A stretch of DNA of 64,000 bases from assembly GCA_017163975.1 (NCBI GenBank), contig JAFFSR010000347.1:1190001-1254000 (forward strand), in the 5' to 3' direction. Each line of letters starts with the position of its first letter. Within the stretch, counting starts at the first letter, position 1. The position numbers and the translations under genes were made by a program. The notes beneath the pieces were generated by a model. The model saw nothing but the letters and a program-made list of their open reading frames with translations, was not told where the DNA came from and made no database searches. Shown here in pieces: positions 34,147 through 44,300 of this stretch. This DNA comes from Anastatus disparis (taxonomy: Eukaryota; Arthropoda; Insecta; Hymenoptera; Eupelmidae).

Positions 34147-34945
34147 TAAATTTTCTTTTAATTATCTTATTAAATTCACTTATTAATTTCTTTAGTAAAT
34201 TCACGTTTTTAATCTTATTTATTTTGTCACTTTTTTTAATTTTCTCGTACAGTCTATTTTTTTCAAAATTATTATTCACTAATCTTCTTCTTATTATTTA
34301 TTATTTTTATCTTTTTTTCGCTTGTTTTCTTTTTCTTTTCTTTTATCTTTCAAACACGTGCTCTGATTTAACCTCAAAATGGTTTTCTTCTAACCTTACT
34401 TTTTGTGACCACGTGGCTTTAATTTTCAATCCGTTTGCATGGAACGTAATTTCGGCTTAATTTTCTTCTGTTTTCTCTCTTTTGATTAATAATAATTTTC
34501 CTTTTCACTTTTCTAAATATTTTACACTTTACTTTTGCCTTTTAGTTATCTTTTTTGATTTAAATAATCTACCACGTTTTTGCTTGACTAACCACGTTTT
34601 TTCTATTTCATCAACCACGTTTTTTTTTTCTATTTTGAACCACGTTCTTTTATTCTATTTTTATCTTGACCACGTTTTCTTGTTTTTCATTAACCATAAA
34701 TTTAATTTACCATAATCATAGTAAATAATAGACTTATTTTATATTCTTATATGTCTTGATAAAATTAAATAAGTAAAAAATACTTTTTACTTTTTCATGG
34801 AATTAATTGATTAATATTTTTTTGATATACTGCATTTTAAAATTTTATAAAAATGAAATTATTAATGAAAAAACATTGAAATTTAAACTTTTGTAAAGTA
34901 TATAAGGGCAGATGAGCATATATCATTTCATGTTTACTTATTTAT

Positions 34946-35020
34946 GATGCAGCTCTAGCGTAATGGCTACGATGTGCGCTTTGAAATGTTGTCGCCCTGG
35001 GTTCAAATCCGGGTACATTC
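34946..35020 (+). ncRNA. tRNA-like Pol III module, left arm
   Basis: A box TAGCGTAATGG (34956-34966) and B box GGTTCAAATCC (35000-35010) match the internal promoter of tRNA genes at the normal spacing. A run of seven T starts about 3 bp past the 3' end, a Pol III terminator. TTTGAAA occupies the anticodon-loop position, but neither the anticodon stem nor the acceptor stem pairs well. This is therefore a tRNA-derived module, not a working tRNA gene. Confidence 0.65.
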
Positions 35021-35702
35021 AATTTTTTTGTTTTTTTTTTCATAAAAGTTGTATTTTAATTTTTTCAAATATTTTATTTTACAAAATTATATTTTTTAAA
35101 TTATTAAAAAATAAATAATTAAATCAGTTGATTAATAAAAATCTTTAAGTTGAAAAATTTATTTATTTATTTCGCAAGTAATTAAAAAATTACTATAAAC
35201 ACTAAATATAAATTATTTACAAAAGTAGAAAAGTGTAAATATACTATATTATCATAAATTTATTTTAATTATTTTGATTTTTTACAAATTAAAATATTTA
35301 CAAGTAAAATAATGAATTTTAATTACTATACAATTCAGCAATTTGTTTTCTCTTGACTTATTTTTTAATATCTCTATTTTTAAGTTTACAAAACTGACCC
35401 ATCCCAAATGTTACATAATAATATATACGCTGTGAGAATAATATAGTTGGCCCTACTATTTTCATGTTTGACTTTATTTTTAATTGAATTTAAAAAATTA
35501 TTTGATTAAAATGAAATTGAATCATTTCATAAATAAAAATTAAATATGTAGAAATACTGAGTTAAAATATCTATAGGTTCATAATTATACTATATGTAAT
35601 TCAAAAGTACACAGCAAAACCATAGCTTATAATATATTAGTTTCGTTGATAAATTTTTTGCACCACAACATTATTAAGATTCCTTATTGAATTTTATCTT
35701 GA

Positions 35703-35972
35703 ATGGATAATTTATTTAAGAAGTACGGATTAGATAAATATTTATCTACGCTTCAAGGTAAGTAAATAATTATTATTTATTAATTATATTGATTTCATAA
35801 TACTTATATAATCATGCATAACCCCATAATGAATTGTGTAAAATCAGAAATAAATGATGTTGTAACTCTTTAAGAATTAACAAATTTCCCTAATTAAATT
35901 GACAAATTATTTCCTGCTATTGGTGCACTTTTAAAAATTCAGATATTGTTAAAAGAACTACGTTTCTTATAA
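35703..35972 (+). pseudogene. Two-exon SAM-like domain remnant in the palindrome core
   Basis: Exon 1 (35703-35757) opens with ATG and encodes a short helix beginning MDNLFKKYGLDKYLSTLQ, followed at once by a consensus donor GGTAAGTA (GT at 35758-35759, depending on which G is exonic). Exon 2 starts after TCAG at 35848. The split codon G|AA rejoins in phase and the chain continues EINDVVTL, then ELTNF, then LFPAIGALLKIQILLKELR, ending with TAA at 35970. The L-x-K-Y-G-L-x-K-Y start and the LFPAIGALLKI end fit a sterile alpha motif, a helical protein-interaction domain of about 65 residues. Two in-frame TAA (35871, 35895) make it a pseudogene here. The ~90-bp intron is normal for an insect. Splicing and family are inferred by eye. 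Confidence 0.55.
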
Positions 35973-36283
35973 TGCAATTTTTACTCTACTCTTTCTAATC
36001 TTATATTAATTTTTTTAAATTTTATTTAATATTTATTGAATTTTGATAATTACTACTAAAGTATTAATAAAATTGCTAAATTGTATAGTAATTAAAATTC
36101 ATTAATTTATTTGTAAATATTTCATTTTAATTTGTGGAAAATCAATACAATTAAAATAAATTGATAATACAACATATTTACATTTTTCTACTTCTGTAAA
36201 TAATTTACATTTAGTACTTATAGTAATTTTTCAGTTACTTGTGAAATAATTGAATAAAAAAATTCATAAATAAAATTTTCAAT

Positions 36284-36642
36284 TTAAGGTGGCTCGAGCA
36301 AATTTGATAAAATATTGGATATTTAGTAAAAAAAATACTACAAAAAGTATAAGTTATTACTATTTCAGAGTAACTTTGAAAATATAAGATTAACACCCTA
36401 ATTCCAGAGAAAAAAATTATCGAAATTTAACTTTAAATTGATGAAAATTGGTATGATAACAACGCTATTAGACGTAAATCGTCAATATTTACTGTCAAAT
36501 AATAAAGTTTAATACAAATTATAAATATAGTAATTTATTAAAAACAGTTTTTATGAAATTTACTTGAAAGAAAAGAATATTATTTTGTTCTTTTTGTAGG
36601 GGCTCGAGCTTGATACGGCACGAAACGCCACAGCCACCTTAA
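36284..36642. mobile_element. TTAA element family C, copy 2
   Basis: 359 bp with ends TTAAGGTGGCTCGAGC and GCCACAGCCACCTTAA; internal GCTTGATACGGCAC as in copy 1. It interrupts the right arm of the palindrome; the left arm has a single uninterrupted TTTAAG at the same place (about 35141-35146), showing the pre-insertion TTAA. Confidence 0.9.
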
Positions 36643-36765
36643 AGATTTTTATTGATCAACTGATTCAATTATTTATTCTTCAATAATTTAAAAAATATAA
36701 TTTTGTAAAATAAAATATTTAAAAAAATTAAAATACACCTTTTATGAAAAAAAAAAAAAAAAATT

Positions 36766-36841
36766 GAATGTAACCGGATTTGAACCCAGAGCGACAAACT
36801 TTTCAAAGCGCACATCGTAGTCATTACGCTAAAGCTGCATC
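36766..36841 (-). ncRNA. tRNA-like Pol III module, right arm
   Basis: Inverted partner of 34946-35020 with a few substitutions. The B box GGTTCAAATCC (36776-36786) is unchanged; the A box reads TAGCGTAATGA. A terminator of more than 15 T follows on the minus strand. Conservation of the promoter boxes relative to the rest is suggestive but not proof of function. Confidence 0.6.
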
Positions 36842-37066
36842 ATAAATAAGTAAACATGAGATGACATATGCTCATCTGCCCATATATACTTTCCAAAAGT
36901 TTAAATTTCAATATTTTTTTAATTGAGAATTTTATTATGAAAATTTAAATTTTATTATATACAAATATTAATTTATTTATTTCATAAAAAAGTAAAAAGA
37001 TACTTATTTAATCTTATTGATACTTTAGATAGTGTAAAAATATAAAATAAGTTTAATATTTACTAT

Positions 37067-37315
37067 AAAAGTATAAAATTTAATAACTAATTAAATTTAT
37101 CAAATAAATACATTTGTAAATAATAATTATAATCTAAACTTTTGCTATGAACATTTAAATTAATATAGTTATAATTTACTCTATTGACACAATGCCGGAC
37201 GCCGTACGTGTTCACTCACACACGGTTATTCGTTGTTCGTGAACAGCGCACGCAGGCACGCACACAACGATGCGTGCTCAGTGGGCTTATGTAGGTGTGC
37301 ATGTGGGGTATCTAC
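37067..37315. other. No gene; GC-richer block at 37190-37310
   Basis: 37190-37310 is GC-rich and full of CACGCA/GTGCGT words, in contrast to its surroundings. No open frame or repeat partner is seen. Confidence 0.4.
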
Positions 37316-37726
37316 TTAATAGCATGACGAAGCTGCCCGCCTTATAATAATATTTCCAATTCTAACTTATGAATAAATAATGCGTTTAATCGAGTTTTTT
37401 TGCTTCAAAGAAAAAATTTGTAAGATTAAACTCTTGTGCGGACAACTCAAGAAATCCACCAAAACATAATACATACAAAGTTATAATAAAAACTTTCAAT
37501 GTATCGTATTTTAAGGTTAGGTTTGCCGAGTTTGATATCTAATTTCCAATCCAAACTCATAAAAAAATAACAAGTCCAAATGATTTTTTATTTTAACAAA
37601 AATTATTGTATTAATATAGCTTTAGTGCGGACAAGTCATTATATTTGTTTTATTTATGAATTAAAAAAAATATTGATAAAATAAAAAAAGCAAAACTCAA
37701 TTGCTGCAGCTCCGACATGCCGTTAA
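37316..37726 (-). mobile_element. TTAA element family F, copy 2
   Basis: Full-length inverted match to 7438-7848, also 411 bp and bounded by TTAA. The two copies share the words GTGCGGACAA, GATATCTAATTTCCAATCC and AAAACTCAATTGCTGCAGC in the same order. Confidence 0.88.
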
Positions 37727-38463
37727 GTGGCTCCGACACGCGGAGAAGAAGAGAGGCAATTCAATAAGCATCACAGAAAGTGGGGGTAAGTCAAATCACC
37801 TCTTATTCTTCCACCGTGGTAAGAAATAAAAATTTAAGAAATAAATTAAATCTAAAGAACACTGACACTCAACCTAGTCAGTGGTGCTCAAAATTTTAAA
37901 AGTAAATGATTAAATTAACATTTTAAATTCAAATAGAAGCAAAAGAAATATAACTAAATTAACAATACAGTACATTATTACAATATTCAAATAATTATAT
38001 GGTTATTGTTACATTAGTAATATTTACATTATTAAAAATTATTATCAATTTGAGGTCTAAACATTTTAAATTATATCCAAGTTTTAACGTTTGTTACTTG
38101 AAGTAAATGAACAACACGTACGTACATAAGCAACAGCACAGACAATTTACAAAAACAAACAAATATAAGTAAACAAATTAGAAGCGTTATAAATGTTTGA
38201 ATTGTTAACCTCAACAGTTAAACATTATAACACTTGTTAATATAAACATCACAGAGATTTAAATTTGAAATTAGATAACGAGTAAAAGTTGTTGAATTTA
38301 ACAATTTAAGCATTTGATACTTAAAGGAAACTCGTAAATAATTTTCATTTTTATTAATTCAAATTCAAGAAAATTGTTTTTTTTCCTTTTTTATAACAGC
38401 ATTTAAAATTTTTTTTCAAATAAGTTAGTTATTTAGTTCTTATTGATACAAATAAAAGCAAAA
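37727..38463. other. Possible leader of a gypsy-like element
   Basis: Lies just upstream of a gag-like frame. GTGGTGCTCAAAATTTT near 37882 could be a primer-binding site, but no LTR pair is found, so the assignment is weak. Confidence 0.3.
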
Positions 38464-39584
38464 ATGTCTAGGCGTAAAGCAGATGTTATAATGAACGAGA
38501 TTCATGAAGATCAAGATACAGTAGAGAAGATTAATCCGAAGCTACATGAGTGGATGCAAGCAATCACATTATAATTCAAAACTCTTCAAGTACAAAACAA
38601 CGAACTAAAAAAGGAAAATAAAGAATTAAGAGAAAAAATAAGAGAATTATTGATGAAGTACAAAACAACTTATCTCAAAAAATTAACGAAACAGTACAAG
38701 AATACGAAGATAAAATCGAGGAACTTAAAGCAATGATAAATAGAAATAGCACACAAACAACTGAAATACCTAACACAAAAATAAAAATACCCATGTCAAA
38801 ATATGAAGGTAGTGTTGATGAAAGGCCAATGAAATTCCTTAATGAATTAGACCAATATATAGATTTTAAAGGATTAAATTAAAAGGAAACATTACAATTA
38901 TTGCAGACAATATTGCAAAAACAAGCTAACGCATGGTGGTACATCTACCAAGATGACGTGGAAACAATTGAAGATTTTAAAAAACTATTTCTAGAGCGCT
39001 ATTGGAACAAAGAAATACAAAGATCAGCACATAGAAAAGTAGAATTTGGTCAGTACTACGAAAATAGTAAAACAAGTCGTGTAACGTACGTTACACAGAT
39101 ATTTGTCTTTGCAAAGGAACTACAATTAAATTATTTAGGAGAGGAATTGACCATTAAAATAAGCAAGCATTTCGACAGAAACATCAAGCAAGCTATAAGA
39201 TGTTCGCAAACAAAAACTAAAAATACACTGTTTGAAATATTAGCAGATTTCGATAGTGATGATAAACATAAAAAACATAAAATCCATCACAGTAATTACG
39301 ACCAACAGGACCAAGAGGAAGAATGTTATATACAACAAAAAGAAAATTTTAATGAACAAAATGAAAGACAAAATACTGATTATAGTCAAAGATCAAATTA
39401 CATATACAATCAAATAGACAGTACTGAAATATGTGATAATAATAATAATAAAAGAAAACTTAAACTACACGAGAAGTTTAAAGCTCCTGCAAGTCAAAAA
39501 ACGCTAAAACAAAGCATCAAAGATTTAGATGTTCTAAATATAAACATCGATGATAAATCTCATATAGAAAATCAGGAAAACTGA
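38464..39584 (+). pseudogene. Gypsy-type gag remnant
   Basis: ATG at 38464 starts a frame that meets TAA at 38572. Frames continuing through about 38640 and 38880 carry a coiled-coil, Lys/Glu-rich segment, then a retrotransposon Gag core: KYEGSVDERPMKFLNELDQY, a stop, and AWWYIYQDDVETIEDFKKLF with the W ... F ... F ... YW pattern of the retrotrans_gag family. An open frame of 227 codons (38901-39584) completes it, with a charged Gln/Asn/Lys-rich tail and no zinc knuckle. I find no protease, RT or integrase downstream, so the element is either deleted or non-autonomous. Confidence 0.65.
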
Positions 39585-40928
39585 AAAAAATTGTATTTCA
39601 AAATACAGAGGGGGGCAGAGATACAACTAAAATTAATACCCCAAAAAACAAGTAATTAAAATTTCAAAAAAGCAGATTGTGCCAACATAAAAAGCAAAGA
39701 TATTAAATCTATGAGATTTAAAAAACACAAAATGTTAAATAAAAATTGTAATAAAAGAATAAATGTATATTTGGTAATATCAAATTCAAATACCCATAAA
39801 ATGTTGAAAATGATCATGAAAGCAGAGCATAAAAACAAATTATTATCAATGGTAAAAGACGAATTTGTCACTTAAATAAATAATGAGCAAAAGCTCAGTG
39901 AGTACGCTCACATAAAAAAGATCGGAACACACGAGAGCCTGATTGACTCGAAAACATGTGTATCCGAAAATAATGAAGAAATTACGAATTTCATTCATAC
40001 AAAAAATTATTTAAATACACATAAACTCACAAAAGATGAAATTTGTGAAAATAACAAAAATGGTGATAATAAAACACCAAAACCAATTGAACAAATAGAT
40101 TCAATTCTCAAAGATGATAAAATAGTCGATAATGTTACTGAATTTTCTACATCATAATAGACATTGGGTAAAAAATAATAATAACACACCTTCTTTTTCT
40201 TCAATTAAAAGTATAAAGAAATGCTACACGCGCGGTGTGAAAAACTTATGCGAAAAAGTATCAAAATTAACAGACTTAAAGCCTATGTTGAGCGTGCATA
40301 ATACTAAAATGACAAATAAAGTCAAAATAACAAATTCATCAATAAATGAAGCAAAGCTACAGATCAAGAAGAGTTATGGGCACAGCGGACCAAAAAATAA
40401 AATATTAAACAATGATGAATCATCAATGAAGAGAAATATCTGAAAAAGAAGAATCCTCAAGAGCATGGCATCAACATGTTTAGGTAAAAGAAGAGCCTAA
40501 ACAAACATGAAATAATATAGAGTAAATTTAAATACGTATTACTTAAACAAAGTAAATTTTGAAAAAATATATTCATATTAAAATTTTATTAAAGTATTTG
40601 AAAAATTAAATTCGTAAAAAATTGTATTCGATAAGTGAATTAAAATTCATATGTAAAAATTATCTGTGTGCGTATAAAAATAAAATTGATCGCACATCAG
40701 TCCTTATTATTTAACATTAAAATGAATAACAATTTGAATTTATTGTGAAAAGTAGAAATATACTTGAAGTAAAGTACTGATGATGCACGATAAATTTTAT
40801 TTGGGGGGCACATCCTAGCCCACATACGATTTTGTACAAAAATTTATTAAGTAATGTAATTTTAAATTAAAAAATTTCAAGAGAAATAGAAAAAATTATA
40901 AATGTATATAAATATTAAAACTAGAGAG
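39585..40928. other. Downstream of gag; three G-run tracts, no clear gene
   Basis: Polar, Lys/Asn-rich open stretches (for example 40132-40443) could be decayed retroelement coding sequence but match no domain I know. Purine/G runs at 39608 (GAGGGGGG) and 40802 (TTTGGGGGGCAC) resemble polypurine tracts; a further one is at 41453. Confidence 0.35.
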
Positions 40929-41333
40929 TTAAGGGGAATCCTCATACCGACATAGAGTTCTACCTTATCTACATTTAAATTATGAATGTTAATAAAAATT
41001 TAACTATTCATGACTGAAATTCGTAAAAGAGGCACATTCTTAACATGCCAAAGAATTGATTGCAACGTTAAAAGATAATATAAGGGTAAAAATAAGGGCG
41101 AAAACTGCTTAATACGATTAACTTTTTAATGTAGTTATGAATAATCGTATTATGTAGTTTTTATCTTCATTTTCACTTTTATTCTGTCTTTTAACGTTGC
41201 AATAAATTCTTTAGAATGTTAAGAATGTGCCTCTTCTATGAATGTTAATCAAAAATAGTTAAATTTTTATTAAAATGCATAATTTAAATGTAGATAAGGT
41301 AGATCTCTGTGCCGGTACGAGGACACCCCTTAA
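40929..41333. mobile_element. TTAA foldback family D, copy 1
   Basis: 405 bp bounded by TTAA; ends TTAAGGGGAATCCTCATACC and a variant complement. The arms contain TCTACCTTATCTACATTTAA and GCACATTCTTAACAT with their complements. The same length and sequence family as 61356-61760. Confidence 0.9.
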
Positions 41334-42657
41334 ACAACGAATAAATTAACATGTTGCTTTTCTCTTAAATCATTCAAATCACAGTAATTTCATTATTTTT
41401 TAGAAATGAAATGCATTTTTGTTAACAAAAGCTATTTTATTTCAGGGGGCATTGAGACCTCACTTGATGATTTTCATATAGAAAAGCATCATGGTAATAA
41501 GCGGCGAGAGGGGATATAAGAAAGATCTGAACGCGCAGCTACGTCCCTGATTTCGACAGCCAAGCAACTATCAAGTGTAGCGCTTATGCTTTGCAATGTA
41601 TAATATCCCTACTCTGTTGCGGCAGAGTAGGAATATAGCGGCAAGCGCCTAAAATGTGAGCCATCGAGTTTTAGCGAGAAGCTAAATTCGTAACTCTTGT
41701 ATCAGTCAACGCTTCATAAAGTTCTCCTTAAAATTAAATACAGAGTCATGTGTAATCTCTTGCCATTCAAACTCTTATAGCAGCAAAAGAAATGCCTAGT
41801 ACGCATTTCCCTACCTGCTCGAGTTTGAATAGCATAAAATAAAATAAAACAGTTTGAATCTTCGTGATTTTTAAAGATAAAATGTAAAGTGAAGTGGTGA
41901 ATTTTCCTTCACTATTTAAAGGAAATCATCTTAATCGTTAATGCATAAAGAGGCTAAGTGCCATAGTAAATTGTGCCTTGCATCGACGTGCTTTCTCGTA
42001 AAGCTTTGTGCTTAGTGTCTGCACGTTCTTGCAAGTGTGTTATTTGTAAAATCAAATGCGAAATAAAAGATTCGGTACAAGAGGTTGAATTGATAATTCT
42101 CAATACCTTATGCTCCTTTGACTTCCTTATTCCAATTTCAGAAATAAAATCAGAGGTTTGACGAAAAGTGATGGACCCGAATCTACAGGTCATGGCGTTC
42201 CTGTAGTGTACGGTCTGGCTTTCGTCAACCTAAATCAAGTAAATTAAACACAAAAACTTATAAATTCGACGAGTTCGTACGCGCGAGAAGGACAGCGCGG
42301 TAAACTTGGAGCTTTACTTGATAAAGGCATCCATCTTGTCTTGCCTTTATGCTCGATCGTTTCTTTCGCATAACGGTCGTATCATAAGGAAAGACAAGGT
42401 TAGAAGCCTAGGTGCATGGTACTCTTAATTACCATGCACTAATTGAATAAAAGTGCGTTATATTCGTGTATGACGTCACAATTTGTATAAAATTATAATT
42501 ATATTGTCGCTAATAACCTAGTTATTGATGCGACATTAAATAAATAAATGAAATAAATAAATAAAAGTATAAATATAAACATTTAATTAATGTAAACAAG
42601 AATTATATACTTTTTAATGTATATCCAGGTAACAAAAAAACTACAAAAAACAAACTT
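41334..42657. other. Mixed-composition block, no gene recognised
   Basis: About 41450-42480 is noticeably GC-richer than its flanks. It starts at a purine tract (TTCAGGGGGCATTG) and includes GGGGATATAAGAAAG, a TATA-like word. It might be an LTR of the gypsy-like remnant, but no second copy is present in the window. Overlapping frames of 62-79 codons show no domain. Confidence 0.35.
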
Positions 42658-43039
42658 TTAAGGAGTTTTAAAATGGACACTACACCTGTACTTATGGATA
42701 TTAGCTTCCTTTTCATTTTATTGCTGAATTTCGAGAAAAAAAATGCTTAAGCTTGGAGTATGTACCATGATGATTATTTAGATAAATTTTCAAATAAATT
42801 CATTTATTAGCTTTTAAGATATTTGGATTCCTGTGCAAAATCAAAAAATTCTGATAAATAATTTTGGAACCCGAAATTCTCAATAACTAATGAATGAATT
42901 TATTTAAAAATTTAACCAAATAATTTTCATGGTACATACTACGAGCTAATAAATTTTTTTAATGAAAATTTTGCAATAAAATGTAAAGATAGTGAATATT
43001 TATGAGTACAGGTGTAGTGTCCATTTTACATCCCCTTAA
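42658..43039. mobile_element. TTAA foldback, AAAATGGACACTACACC type
   Basis: 382 bp bounded by TTAA. Left end GGAGTTTTAAAATGGACACT, right end AGTGTCCATTTTACATCCCC. ACACCTGTACTTATG pairs with its near-exact complement on the right. Confidence 0.85.
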
Positions 43040-43195
43040 CAAAATAGACATAGAAACGGAGATCAAGAATCGGAGAGATGGAGACAAAAAGACGGAAATA
43101 GAGAAACGGAGACGTAGACAAAGAAACAGAGACGAAGTGACGGAGATGGAGAGACGGAGAGAAGGAGACAAAGAGACGGAGATGGAGAGGCAAAT
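43040..43195 (+). repeat. GAGACGGA-type purine minisatellite
   Basis: An imperfect array of short units such as GAGACGGAGATGGA, almost wholly purine on the plus strand. It can be read as an Arg/Glu-rich peptide, but I take it as simple sequence. Confidence 0.75.
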
Positions 43196-43296
43196 GTTAT
43201 GTATGTGTATTTGTTTGTGTATGTATATGTGTTGATATGCTTGAGTGTATGTGTTTATGTGTATGAGTGTATGTGTTTATGTAAAAATTTACATGG

Positions 43297-43298
<2 letters not shown>

Positions 43299-43379
<81 letters not shown>

Positions 43380-43397
43380 CGTGTAGGTGCACGTGTG

Positions 43398-43458
<61 letters not shown>
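43299..43458. repeat. (TA)n-(TG)n-(TA)n compound microsatellite
   Basis: TA repeats to 43340, TG repeats to about 43376, a short non-repetitive bridge, then TA repeats to 43458. All open frames here are repeat artefacts. Confidence 0.95.
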
Positions 43459-43459
<1 letters not shown>

Positions 43460-43461
<2 letters not shown>

Positions 43462-43584
43462 AAACCGGTCTTTTGAATGTGCGCTACAGTTTGCTATGGA
43501 CTTCTGTATATTTCGTGCGCCGGATACGACCCGAAGTCAGTACTGACGAGCACGGGGTATCGCGCATTCAAAAGATCGGTTTTA
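43460..43584. mobile_element. 125-bp TA-flanked hairpin MITE
   Basis: Left TAAAACCGGTCTTTTGAATG and its near-exact inverted copy at the right end pair over ~27 bp, and the element sits in TA repeats. The central loop contains GTCAGTACTGAC, a perfect small dyad. Confidence 0.7.
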
Positions 43585-44136
43585 TATACAATTACATATG
43601 AGTGATTCTACCAAACCCTTAACTTCTTAGGGAACTCTAGAGTGCTGAATTAGAAACACTATAGCTCAGCTTCTTGAAGAGGCATACGAACATAACACGA
43701 TTCAAATTAATGGTTTTAAAGCCAAGAAATATATCCTGGTATTTTTGTGAGAACACATAAAAAGTTATTCTGAAGATTTTGTAAAATTATCGAATCAAGG
43801 GGCCATTTCACGTGATTAATCATATAAAAATGCAAAATTTTCGAAGATTTATGGAAATATTTAATTTAATATATTGGATATTGGATAAATTATACAAACT
43901 TTAATGCAAATTATGTACTTTTGCATTAAAATTTATGTAATTTACAGTATGATTACTGCAAAATGCATTGATTTTTATGCAAATTGTGTTAAACTTGATA
44001 TGTTTTACAGCATAATTACTTTAACACCTCATTTGAATTTAATTAAATTTATGGCATTAAATTTCATAATATTCAAGGATAAGTACATCATGAATTGGGG
44101 GCTTGGCGAGCAGGGCGAGCAGGGGGTGACCCCCCC

Positions 44137-44137
44137 A

Positions 44138-44222
<85 letters not shown>

Positions 44223-44227
44223 CGTGC

Positions 44228-44300
<73 letters not shown>
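44137..44300. repeat. (TA)n-(TG)n-(CGTG)n-(TG)n microsatellite
   Basis: TA repeats to about 44169, then over 120 bp of TG with a TGCG interruption near 44217-44232. Long alternating purine-pyrimidine tract. Confidence 0.95.

Larger units (their letters stand above)
29588..34717 (-). mobile_element. Ty1/copia retrotransposon, decayed, 5' LTR missing
   Basis: On the minus strand the order is A-rich leader (about 34717-34150), gag, protease, integrase, RT, RNase H, purine-rich tract (GATTTAAGGAAGCG) and LTR (29923-29588). Integrase before RT is the hallmark of copia. Several frameshifts and stops are present. No second LTR is found at the upstream end: the leader stops where the large palindrome begins at 34718. 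Confidence 0.88.
34718..37066. mobile_element. 2.3-kb palindromic element with tRNA-like arms and SAM-like core
   Basis: Arms 34718-35345 and 36070-37066 are inverted copies, with ends ATAGTAAATA and ACTTATTTTATAT. The right arm is longer because it holds a 359-bp family-C MITE at 36284-36642. Each arm carries a tRNA-like sequence with A and B boxes and a T run, both pointing to the centre. The 724-bp non-paired core contains two exon-like segments that join in frame into a SAM-like domain with two stops. I do not recognise the family. Confidence 0.75.

Noticed and set aside
33122..34715. Plus-strand frames across the copia element
   Set aside because: They are antisense shadows of copia gag and its leader on the minus strand.
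34946..36841. Functional tRNA-Gln gene pair (TTTGAAA at the anticodon position)
   Set aside because: The acceptor and anticodon stems do not pair and the T stem has a mismatch, so I call tRNA-like modules only.
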